Below are positions 5,987 to 11,751 of a stretch of DNA of 11,751 nucleotides, in pieces. The position numbers and the translations under genes are program-made. Position 1 is the first letter of the stretch, and each line of letters starts with the position of its first letter. The stretch is from Candidatus Scybalomonas excrementavium (GTDB lineage Bacteria > Bacillota > Clostridia > Lachnospirales > Lachnospiraceae), in NCBI GenBank assembly GCA_017694765.1, contig JADIML010000275.1:1-11751 (forward strand), read 5' to 3'. The notes beneath the pieces were generated by a model. It did no database searches. It was given only the letters and a program-made list of their open reading frames with translations, and was not told where the DNA came from.

Positions 5987-7405
5987 TTATTTATCATTCT
6001 TTTCTGTATTTTTCTTCTTACTTTCTCGTTTCACTTTCTTTTTATGAGAATCACTTTCTTTTTGTTTTGTCTCTTTTTTTGTAGATTCTGCTTCTAGATT
6101 TTTCTCATTTTCCTCTTCTACAGGGAGCAATAAAGGATCTTCTAAAGAAATCACACCTCTTACAATCTTTGTTTTTATAATTCGTGTCACAGATTCATCA
6201 ATTCTCTTTTCATCAATATCACCTGTTAAAATAGCTTGATATACAGAATCAAAGGCCTCTTCTAAGTTTTCTGGCATTAACAATAGATCAACGCCTGCTT
6301 CAATTGCTTCTACTGCTGCTTTACCCGGTGTATAATAGTTCGTAATTGCCTTCATATTGAGAGCATCCGTCACAATAATATTTTGATACCCTAGTTCATT
6401 TCTCAAAATTTCTGTCACAATCAAAGAGGACATAGACGCTGGTGTCTTATTATCTGTTACACTTGTAATTGCCAAATGGGATACCATAATCAAATCAGTT
6501 CCTGCCTCAATTCCTGCTTGGAATGGGATAAACTCAGACTCACGCAACTCTTTTATCGATTGTGTAATGTCAGCATAGCCTTTATGAGTATCTTCTTTTG
6601 CACTTCCATGCCCTGGAAAGTGTTTTAGCGTTGCACTGACATTTTGACCTTGTAACCCTTTTACAACTTCAGCAACCATACTGCCTGTCATTTCTGGATC
6701 ACTTCCAAAAGAACGTTCTCCAATTTCTGGACTATCTGGATTGCTATAAAGATCGGCTACTGGAGCAAAATCTAAATTAAATCCAAGTTCTGAAATTTCT
6801 CTGCCTATCGTATCTCCAACTTCAAATGCTTTCGTTATATCACCAGTATCTCCGATTGTTTTCATAGTTGGAAACTTTGTTGTTTTCATCTTCTTATTAT
6901 GAGCAATTCGACTAATTTCTCCCCCCTCTTCATCAACTGCAATAAAGAGAGGATACTGACTCGTTTTTTGTAATCTTCTTATAAAAGTTTTTGTTTGTTT
7001 TCTCGTTTGTATATTTCTTGAAAAGAAAATAACACCTCCAACGGGATAGTCTCTTAATGTTTTTTTCATTTTCTTTGTAATATTTTGATACTGATAACTT
7101 TCAGGAGAAGCTGGATCCAATAATTCAATGTTTACAAGAAACATTTGTCCTATCTTTTCTTGCAATGTCATTTTTTTCACTGCATTTTGAATCATTTCAT
7201 CTAAAACAGTTCCTTCTAAATCAGATGGATTTAATTCCTCAGTCGTAGTTTCTGCTGTTGTGCTTTCCGTGTGATTCTCAGCTATTTCTTCACTGCTCCC
7301 ATCAAGACTCGTATCTTCCTTTGACAAAGCATTTCCCTTATATCCACATCCACTTAAAAGTGTAAGAGATAAAAAAATTGCTATTATCCGATAAATTCGT
7401 TTCAT
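5987..7405 (-). CDS. nagZ: Lipoprotein beta-N-acetylhexosaminidase, glycoside hydrolase family 3 (NagZ-like)
   Basis: Family 3 enzymes of this type release terminal GlcNAc from cell-wall fragments. The 472-residue product starts with a lipoprotein signal ending in LLSGC (Cys20), so it is probably anchored outside the cytoplasmic membrane. A Ser/Thr/Glu-rich linker (about 21-65) leads to one GH3 domain (about 75-415). This domain has FAPVADL (213-219), KHFPGHG (261-267), the DTH motif with His274 characteristic of the NagZ branch, and nucleophile Asp347 in VTDALNMKAI. Residues 443-472 are a basic tail with 13 Lys and 1 Arg in 30. The ATG at 7403-7405 has AAAGGTG 10 bases upstream. The nearby glmM fits a peptidoglycan role. 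The symbol follows the family and not a tested activity. Confidence 0.9.
   Translation of the reverse strand: MKRIYRIIAIFLSLTLLSGCGYKGNALSKEDTSLDGSSEEIAENHTESTTAETTTEELNPSDLEGTVLDEMIQNAVKKMTLQEKIGQMFLVNIELLDPASPESYQYQNITKKMKKTLRDYPVGGVIFFSRNIQTRKQTKTFIRRLQKTSQYPLFIAVDEEGGEISRIAHNKKMKTTKFPTMKTIGDTGDITKAFEVGDTIGREISELGFNLDFAPVADLYSNPDSPEIGERSFGSDPEMTGSMVAEVVKGLQGQNVSATLKHFPGHGSAKEDTHKGYADITQSIKELRESEFIPFQAGIEAGTDLIMVSHLAITSVTDNKTPASMSSLIVTEILRNELGYQNIIVTDALNMKAITNYYTPGKAAVEAIEAGVDLLLMPENLEEAFDSVYQAILTGDIDEKRIDESVTRIIKTKIVRGVISLEDPLLLPVEEENEKNLEAESTKKETKQKESDSHKKKVKRESKKKNTEKNDK
6031..6063 (-). repeat. 13-bp direct repeat with 20-bp period inside the basic tail
   Basis: TCACTTTCTTTTT occurs at 6031-6043 and 6051-6063 on the plus strand. 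The 20-base step is not a multiple of three, so the two copies are read in different frames of the NagZ-like gene, one as QKES and the other as KKKV. Confidence 0.6.
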
Positions 7406-7424
7406 AAAATTGTATCACCTTTCT

Positions 7425-7458
7425 AAAAAAACAAAGTGTGCCTTGCACAGCCTTTTTT
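7425..7458 (-). terminator. Terminator or attenuator between glmM and the NagZ-like gene
   Basis: In minus-strand RNA, UGUGC and GCACA (7445-7449 and 7437-7441) close a 3-base loop. The sequence CUUUG and seven U (7425-7431) follow. The stem can extend through G-U and A-U pairs using the A-run that belongs to repeat copy C. It lies about 165 bases after glmM and 20 bases before the next start codon, so it may end the glmM transcript or attenuate read-through into the hexosaminidase gene. Confidence 0.5.
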
Positions 7459-7500
7459 ACATTATGAAAATGACTCATCAAGAGGATTTCCTATAATGTG
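7451..7500 (-). repeat. Intergenic hairpin repeat, copy C
   Basis: Third copy of the 50-bp repeat, with core AAATGACTCAT at 7468-7478. It has the best outer stem: ACATTAT (7459-7465) pairs with ATAATGT (7493-7499). Relative to copy B, one stem pair changes from G-C to T-A (7463 with 7495). The inner CTC/GAG stem is kept. Its T-run (7453-7458) is shared with the adjoining terminator stem. Confidence 0.8.
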
Positions 7501-7610
7501 AGAAAGCGACAGACATAAATCGCCTGCCACTTCTTATCATATACAAAATTATAGCCTGATTTTTCTCTGTATATTATAATATAACTTCTTGTGTCATAGA
7601 AATTATACAC
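7491..7610 (-). CDS. Possible small protein of 39 residues downstream of glmM
   Basis: I do not recognise this product. A GTG at 7608-7610 has AGGAG (7619-7623) 8 bases upstream, and that site overlaps the TAG stop of glmM, a layout typical of coupled genes. An ATG two codons earlier (7614-7616) is only 2 bases from the site and is less likely. The peptide is rich in aromatic residues and alternates them with charged ones (for example YIIIYREKSGYNFVYDKKW), which would suit a beta-hairpin. It has no clear membrane segment or signal peptide. Against it, the DNA is AT-rich, so Tyr, Phe and Ile are expected by composition, and its last codons lie inside repeat copy C. It may equally be non-coding 3' sequence of glmM. 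Confidence 0.35.
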   Translation of the reverse strand: MYNFYDTRSYIIIYREKSGYNFVYDKKWQAIYVCRFLTL

Positions 7611-7621
7611 TGTCATATCTC

Positions 7622-8968
7622 CTATGCAGTTAGTCCTCTTTCTTCGATTACCTTTATAATTTCTTCTACACACTCTCTACAACGTTCATCGGTACTTGCT
7701 TCTACCATAACACGAATTACTGGTTCTGTTCCACTTTCTCGAACAAGAATCCTTCCTTCATCTCCAAGTTTTTCTTCCACGTGCTGAATCGCTTTGATTA
7801 CCTCTTTATCTGCTCGTGTTTGTGCTTTATCTTTTACACGCACATTTTTTAATAGCTGTGGATAGATCTTCACTTCTTTTACTAAAGTTGCTAAATCTTT
7901 TTTCTTTTCTGTCACAGCTTCCATGATGCGAAGTGATGTCATAATGCCATCTCCAGTGGCACCATATTTGCTAAATATAATATGTCCTGATTGTTCTCCA
8001 CCAAGACAATGTCCATTCTCCATCATATTTTGGAATACATATTTGTCACCAACGGCTGTCTTTTCATAACGAATTCCAGCTTTATCAAATGCTTTATAAA
8101 GACCCATATTACTCATAATAGTTGTAACGACTGTATCATTAATTAAAGCACCTTTTTCTTTTAAATACTTTCCACAAACATAAAGAATCAAGTCGCCATC
8201 TACAACATTACCTTCATTATCTACTGCAATACAGCGATCCGCATCTCCATCATAAGCAAATCCAATGTCTAATTGATGTTCTTTTACAAATTGTTGTAAT
8301 ACTTCAATATGAGTAGAACCACAATTTGTATTGATGTTAAAACCATTTGGTTCATCGTTAATCACATAAGTTTTTGCACCAAGTGCATCAAACACACTTT
8401 TCGCAATGGCACTTGCTGAACCATTGGAACAATCTAAACCAACACGAAAATCTTTAAAAGAACGAGTTGCTGTAGAAATTAAATATCCAATATAATGATT
8501 TCTTCCTGCAGCGTGATCAATTGTTCTTCCAATCTCGTCTCTTGTAGCAAGTGGTACTTCTTCCATCTCTCCATCGATATATTGCTCAATTTGTTCTTCC
8601 ACTTCTGCCTCCATTTTATATCCACTTCCATTGATAATTTTAATTCCATTATCATAATATGGGTTATGGCTTGCAGAAATCATAATGCCACAATCAAAAT
8701 CTTCTGTACGAACAACGAAAGAAACGCTTGGTGTTGTTGTAACATGAAGAAGTGATACATCTGCTCCACTGGCAGTGAAACCAGATACAAGGGCATATTC
8801 AAACATATAACTACTTCTTCTTGTATCTTTTCCAATGGCAACTTTTGCTTTTTTATTTAAACGCTTTCCATAATACCAGCCAAGATAACGACCAATTTTA
8901 TAGGCATGCTCGACATTCAGATCCACATTCGCTTCTCCACGAAAACCATCTGTTCCGAAATATTTCAT
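7622..8968 (-). CDS. glmM: Phosphoglucosamine mutase
   Basis: Interconverts glucosamine-6-phosphate and glucosamine-1-phosphate, on the way to UDP-GlcNAc for peptidoglycan. The 448-residue product has the full set of alpha-D-phosphohexomutase motifs: FGTDGFRG at the N-terminus, the phosphoserine loop ISASHNP with catalytic Ser100, the metal-binding loop DGDADR (240-245), the sugar-specificity loop GGEQSGH (323-329) usual for GlmM, and the phosphate-binding loop RESGTEP (410-416). Length is normal. The ATG at 8966-8968 has AAGGAG 7 bases upstream. An extended -10 promoter precedes it. It is followed at once by a possible small ORF, then repeat copy C and a terminator. Confidence 0.97.
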   Translation of the reverse strand: MKYFGTDGFRGEANVDLNVEHAYKIGRYLGWYYGKRLNKKAKVAIGKDTRRSSYMFEYALVSGFTASGADVSLLHVTTTPSVSFVVRTEDFDCGIMISASHNPYYDNGIKIINGSGYKMEAEVEEQIEQYIDGEMEEVPLATRDEIGRTIDHAAGRNHYIGYLISTATRSFKDFRVGLDCSNGSASAIAKSVFDALGAKTYVINDEPNGFNINTNCGSTHIEVLQQFVKEHQLDIGFAYDGDADRCIAVDNEGNVVDGDLILYVCGKYLKEKGALINDTVVTTIMSNMGLYKAFDKAGIRYEKTAVGDKYVFQNMMENGHCLGGEQSGHIIFSKYGATGDGIMTSLRIMEAVTEKKKDLATLVKEVKIYPQLLKNVRVKDKAQTRADKEVIKAIQHVEEKLGDEGRILVRESGTEPVIRVMVEASTDERCRECVEEIIKVIEERGLTA

Positions 8969-9011
8969 AGTATCTCTCCTTAATTTTTGTTAAATTTATG
9001 TATGTTTTACT

Positions 9012-9040
9012 ATTATACCAAAGTCATACTTTCGGTGCAA
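9012..9040 (-). promoter_or_regulatory. glmM promoter with extended -10
   Basis: A perfect -10 TATAAT (9012-9017) on the minus strand is preceded by TGG, giving an extended -10. TTGCAC (9035-9040) lies 17 bases upstream as the -35. It sits in the 117-base gap after the protease gene, so glmM has its own transcription start. Confidence 0.7.
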
Positions 9041-9085
9041 CTATCAGCTTACAATCTCCTAACCATACAACTCTCCTATTTCCTC

Positions 9086-10654
9086 TTATGATAAAAAGGA
9101 CATTTTTGATTTATGTACCAAACCTTTATCTTTTAGCGAAGTTTTAATTTCTACCATAATTGTAGAAACTTGCTCTTCACCAGCACGATCTCTTACATAA
9201 ATGGTGTAAGTTCCAGATTTTTTAACAGTATGCATCTGACTTTTTTTATTTGTTAAAGCTGTTCCCACTTTTCCAGACTGAAATTTTGAAAGAGAAACAT
9301 TTCCTTTTGCAATACGAACTTCCACAAGATCTCTTTTTGTATCTACATCAATTTTGATTTTTTTTGCAGTTGAATTTTTTACACTTTTTGTAGAAAGGGA
9401 TACGGTTAATGCTTTATTTTGTTCCGATGGTTGATATGTCGCCTTTAACATATTAAGAACATTTAACATGCCTCCTGTCTTCACCTTGCCATCAAGAGAT
9501 TCTAAAGAAGTAGTTGTGTTTAATACGATATTTTTAGCATCTTTCGCTGTCATAGAATCGTGAAAACTGTAAAGAAGTGCACAAGCTCCTGTTACCATTG
9601 GTGCAGACATAGAAGTACCTGTCATAGTACCATAATTATCACCTACTAATGTACTCATAATAGTCGCTCCTGGTGCTCCAAGATCTACATTTTTAACACC
9701 ATAATTAGAACTAGCTGCCAAACTTCCATCTGCATTTATATTCGCAACAGAAATCACATTAGAAAAGTTATATGCAGCTGGATACATCGGCGTATCATCC
9801 ATATCTTTCCCATCATTTCCACTGGCACATACAAATAGCATATCAGAATCTTCAATGACACTGCGAAGAACGGGATCTTCTCCTTCACCACCAAAACTTA
9901 AATTACAAATTTGAGCACCCATTCTCTCTGCATAACGAATGGCTTGTACAATGGAAGATGTATTTCCTACTCCTGTATCACTTCCCTCAGAACCACCTAA
10001 CGCTTTTATAACCATTAACTTGATATTTGCGTTTCCTACAATTCCTGCAATTCCTATTCCATTATTTTTAGTTGCTGCAATCGTTCCAGCACAATGAGTT
10101 CCATGATCGTCCTCATATTCTTGATAAACGGCATCATAACTTCCATAATTACATAGCATACTACTATTATCATAGAAATTCCATCCATTCACATCATCTG
10201 TTAATCCATTATCATCGTCATCTTTTTGATTGGAATTCTCTAACTCATTCACCCAAAAATGTCCTTTTAAATCCTCATGCTTTGTATCAACTCCTGTATC
10301 AATAATGGCAACAATAATTTCACGATTACTACCTTTTTCCTCGAAATAGGACCATGTCTCTTTTATCCCAATATCAATTCCTTTCGTAGCTCTGATTTTC
10401 TTCCCAATTTCTCCACTTGGCAATAAGTCCCAATACCATAGCTTTCCTATATTTTGTAAAGCCCATTGATAACTAGAATATCGATCATCCGTTAATCCAA
10501 ATGTATGATAGATATATTCTTTCTTTACTGTGACATCTAAATAACTATCGACTTCATTCTCTGTATCTGCCAAGACAGCTACTGGAGATTGTATAGATTG
10601 ACATAAACAAATTGCTAACAATAACGCAATTCCTTTTTGATACCATTTTCTCAT
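9086..10654 (-). CDS. Secreted subtilisin-like serine protease (S8 family)
   Basis: An extracellular or cell-surface endopeptidase by family. The 522-residue product begins with a signal peptide (basic MRKWYQK, hydrophobic core, likely cleavage after AVLA at Ala29) and a pro-like region to about residue 110. The catalytic domain shows Asp119 in AIIDTGVDTKHEDL, His184 in DHGTHCAGTIAA, the oxyanion Asn280 in CASGNDG, and Ser348 in GTSMSAPMVTGA, so all active-site residues are present. The stretch DDDDNGLTDDVNGWNFYD (145-162) is an insert common in this subtilase group. Residues about 415-505 look like a small beta-sandwich domain (TYTIYVRDRAGE). There is no LPXTG or C-terminal membrane anchor. 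The ATG has AAGGA 6 bases upstream. Substrate is unknown. Confidence 0.93.
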   Translation of the reverse strand: MRKWYQKGIALLLAICLCQSIQSPVAVLADTENEVDSYLDVTVKKEYIYHTFGLTDDRYSSYQWALQNIGKLWYWDLLPSGEIGKKIRATKGIDIGIKETWSYFEEKGSNREIIVAIIDTGVDTKHEDLKGHFWVNELENSNQKDDDDNGLTDDVNGWNFYDNSSMLCNYGSYDAVYQEYEDDHGTHCAGTIAATKNNGIGIAGIVGNANIKLMVIKALGGSEGSDTGVGNTSSIVQAIRYAERMGAQICNLSFGGEGEDPVLRSVIEDSDMLFVCASGNDGKDMDDTPMYPAAYNFSNVISVANINADGSLAASSNYGVKNVDLGAPGATIMSTLVGDNYGTMTGTSMSAPMVTGACALLYSFHDSMTAKDAKNIVLNTTTSLESLDGKVKTGGMLNVLNMLKATYQPSEQNKALTVSLSTKSVKNSTAKKIKIDVDTKRDLVEVRIAKGNVSLSKFQSGKVGTALTNKKSQMHTVKKSGTYTIYVRDRAGEEQVSTIMVEIKTSLKDKGLVHKSKMSFLS

Positions 10655-10703
10655 AGAAATTCCTTTCTTTTCTTGCCAAATACTTATTTTCTGTTTCTTT
10701 TCT

Positions 10704-10732
10704 ATTATAACGGATTTATTGTCTGTTTTCTA
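10704..10732 (-). promoter_or_regulatory. Protease gene promoter candidate
   Basis: A perfect -10 TATAAT (10704-10709) lies about 50 bases before the start codon. The -35 position, 17 bases upstream (10727-10732), reads TAGAAA, a poor match. A weak -35 with an overlapping inverted repeat suggests that an activator or repressor matters here. Confidence 0.5.
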
Positions 10733-10795
10733 TAAGAAATATGTCGTTTTTTCTAAATATTCTTTTCATTTCTATATGAAATTTATATAAATTTC
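10726..10795. promoter_or_regulatory. Cluster of inverted repeats upstream of the protease gene
   Basis: Two similar quasi-palindromes, TTTTCTATAAGAAAT (10726-10740) and ATTTCTATATGAAAT (10768-10782), agree at 13 of 15 positions and start 42 bases apart, about four helical turns. The first covers the -35 position. The second overlaps a perfect 18-bp palindrome, GAAATTTATATAAATTTC (10778-10795). This looks like an operator array, but the DNA is very AT-rich and part of it may be chance. I see no clear terminator for dapF in the gap. Confidence 0.4.
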
Positions 10796-10840
10796 TCCAC
10801 TGACTCTAAATACTAGCATAAGAGTTGCCACCTATTTTGC

Positions 10841-11674
10841 TTATAACTCTATCTCTCCTGTAAATACAGTTGTCGCAGCTCCTGTCATATAAACATGATT
10901 ATCTTCTTCTCTCCATTCAATCAATAGATCACCACCTAATAAATGGACAAGCACTTCTCTATTCACTTTATCATTTAATACACCAGCTACAACACTAGCA
11001 CAAGTTCCTGTACCACAAGCAAGTGTTTCTCCTGACCCCCTTTCCCAAACACGCATATTCGCTGTTTTTTTATCTATCACTTCTAAAAACTCAATGTTGG
11101 CTCTTCTTGGAAAATATTCATGAACTTCTAATTCTCTTCCTACTTCATGAACTGGAAAATTTTTTACATCATCTACAAAAATAACTCCATGTGGATTTCC
11201 CATAGAGATTGCTGTCATATGATAAGTATTTCCAAGCACTGTTACTTCTTGATTCATAAATTGACTTTCTTCACTGACAACTGGAACTTCTTTTGCTTCT
11301 AAAATTGGCTCACCCATATCAACGGTTACTGTCGCTACTTTTCCGTCTTCGATATGAAGTGTTAAATATTTAATGCCTGCTAGTGTATCAATTGCAACTT
11401 CGGTTTTCTTTGTCAACCCAAAATCATAGACATATTTTCCAACACAACGAATTCCATTTCCACACATTTCAGATTGAGAACCATCTGCATTATACATCTC
11501 CATAAAAAAGTCTGCTTTTTCTGATGGTTTAATTAAAATAAGTCCATCACTTCCAATTCCAAAATGGCGATCACTTACTTTGATTGCCACTTCCTTTGGA
11601 TTTTCTATTTGTTCTTCCAAACAATTCACATAGACATAATCATTTCCTAATCCTTGCATTTTAGTAAATTTCAT
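10841..11674 (-). CDS. dapF: Diaminopimelate epimerase
   Basis: Converts LL- to meso-diaminopimelate, the precursor of lysine and the cross-linking residue of many peptidoglycans, without a cofactor. The 277-residue product has both catalytic cysteines in their usual motifs: Cys71 in SEMCGNGIRC and Cys220 in ETLACGTGTCAS. It also has the typical N-terminus MKFTKMQGLGNDYVYV, the substrate loop NADGSQSE (62-69), GNPHGV (159-164) and ERGSGET (211-217). Length is normal. The ATG at 11672-11674 has AGGAGG 8 bases upstream. A strong promoter lies at the window edge, so this is the first gene of its transcript. No obvious terminator separates it from the protease gene 186 bases downstream. Confidence 0.97.
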   Translation of the reverse strand: MKFTKMQGLGNDYVYVNCLEEQIENPKEVAIKVSDRHFGIGSDGLILIKPSEKADFFMEMYNADGSQSEMCGNGIRCVGKYVYDFGLTKKTEVAIDTLAGIKYLTLHIEDGKVATVTVDMGEPILEAKEVPVVSEESQFMNQEVTVLGNTYHMTAISMGNPHGVIFVDDVKNFPVHEVGRELEVHEYFPRRANIEFLEVIDKKTANMRVWERGSGETLACGTGTCASVVAGVLNDKVNREVLVHLLGGDLLIEWREEDNHVYMTGAATTVFTGEIEL

Positions 11675-11719
11675 TTCTACTTCCTCCTTGTACCTCGTTT
11701 TTTAATCTTTTATGCGAAA

Positions 11720-11748
11720 ATTTTAACAGCTTTATTTTTTCTTGTCAA
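11720..11748 (-). promoter_or_regulatory. dapF promoter, near consensus
   Basis: A perfect -35 TTGACA (11743-11748) and -10 TAAAAT (11720-11725) are exactly 17 bases apart on the minus strand. This is the best-matched promoter in the window. The predicted start near 11713 leaves a leader of about 40 bases. Confidence 0.8.
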
Positions 11749-11751
11749 TTC

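Noticed and set aside
5799..5990. Purine riboswitch in the purC leader
   Set aside because: I looked for the conserved purine aptamer core sequences and found none in this gap.
5725..6084. Plus-strand ORF of 119 codons, rich in Phe and Leu
   Set aside because: It runs antisense through the start of purC and the lysine-rich tail of the NagZ-like gene. Its Phe/Leu content is just the complement of Lys/Glu codons, and it starts inside purC without a convincing ribosome binding site.
7471..7487. GAUGAGUC in the repeat core, resembling the CUGAUGAG box of a hammerhead ribozyme
   Set aside because: The needed GAAA box, stem II and cleavage site are absent. The same holds for CTGATGAG on the plus strand near 3294.
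8495..8755. Plus-strand ORF antisense to glmM, and similar plus-strand ORFs at 177-374, 797-1012, 1269-1508, 1700-1891 and 10072-10305
   Set aside because: All lie mostly or wholly inside well-supported minus-strand genes, have no recognisable domains, and look like shadow frames.
9045..9080. Five-codon ORF (MVRRL) with AGGAGA upstream between the protease gene and glmM
   Set aside because: It is too short to judge. It lies upstream of the predicted glmM transcript start, and repeated AGGAGA words in AG-rich DNA explain it.

Overview
The window is a low-GC chromosomal segment with AGGAGG-type ribosome binding sites, sigma-A-like promoters and AT-rich intergenic DNA. It points to a Firmicute, most likely a clostridium of the Lachnospiraceae type. 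That assignment is inference from gene content and composition. All nine confidently called genes lie on the minus strand, so transcription runs from high to low coordinates. There is no phage gene, transposase, CRISPR array, rRNA or tRNA. It is an ordinary housekeeping region, and its less usual content lies between the genes.

In transcription order the layout is as follows. dapF (lysine/diaminopimelate pathway) has a consensus promoter at the window edge. Next comes a secreted subtilisin-family protease with its own promoter and a set of inverted repeats upstream. glmM (phosphoglucosamine mutase) follows with an extended -10 promoter, then a possible 39-residue small ORF whose ribosome binding site overlaps the glmM stop codon. 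After that is a lipoprotein beta-N-acetylhexosaminidase of the GH3/NagZ type. purC and purB follow, ending at a strong terminator. A LysR regulator overlaps a PlsC-type acyltransferase by ATGA, and purA with its own promoter and terminator comes last.

The genes fall into two themes. dapF, glmM and the NagZ-like enzyme bear on peptidoglycan: meso-diaminopimelate supply, GlcNAc-1-P supply, and breakdown or recycling of GlcNAc-MurNAc material. purC, purB and purA supply purine nucleotides: SAICAR synthesis, both lyase steps, and the first committed step to AMP. The LysR-PlsC pair sits between purB and purA but has its own promoter and operator-like repeat, so it looks like an independent unit.

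The main non-coding finding is a 50-bp repeat present three times (1521-1570, 3321-3370, 7451-7500). The copies align without gaps, face the same way, share an invariant 11-base core (AAATGACTCAT), and can fold into a hairpin with one clean compensatory change. A second small repeat family is the purB terminator, whose two arms share the 10-mer AATGCGTATT. One arm recurs alone at 14-38. I see no gene-level novel system; the intergenic repeat and the small ORF after glmM are the best leads.
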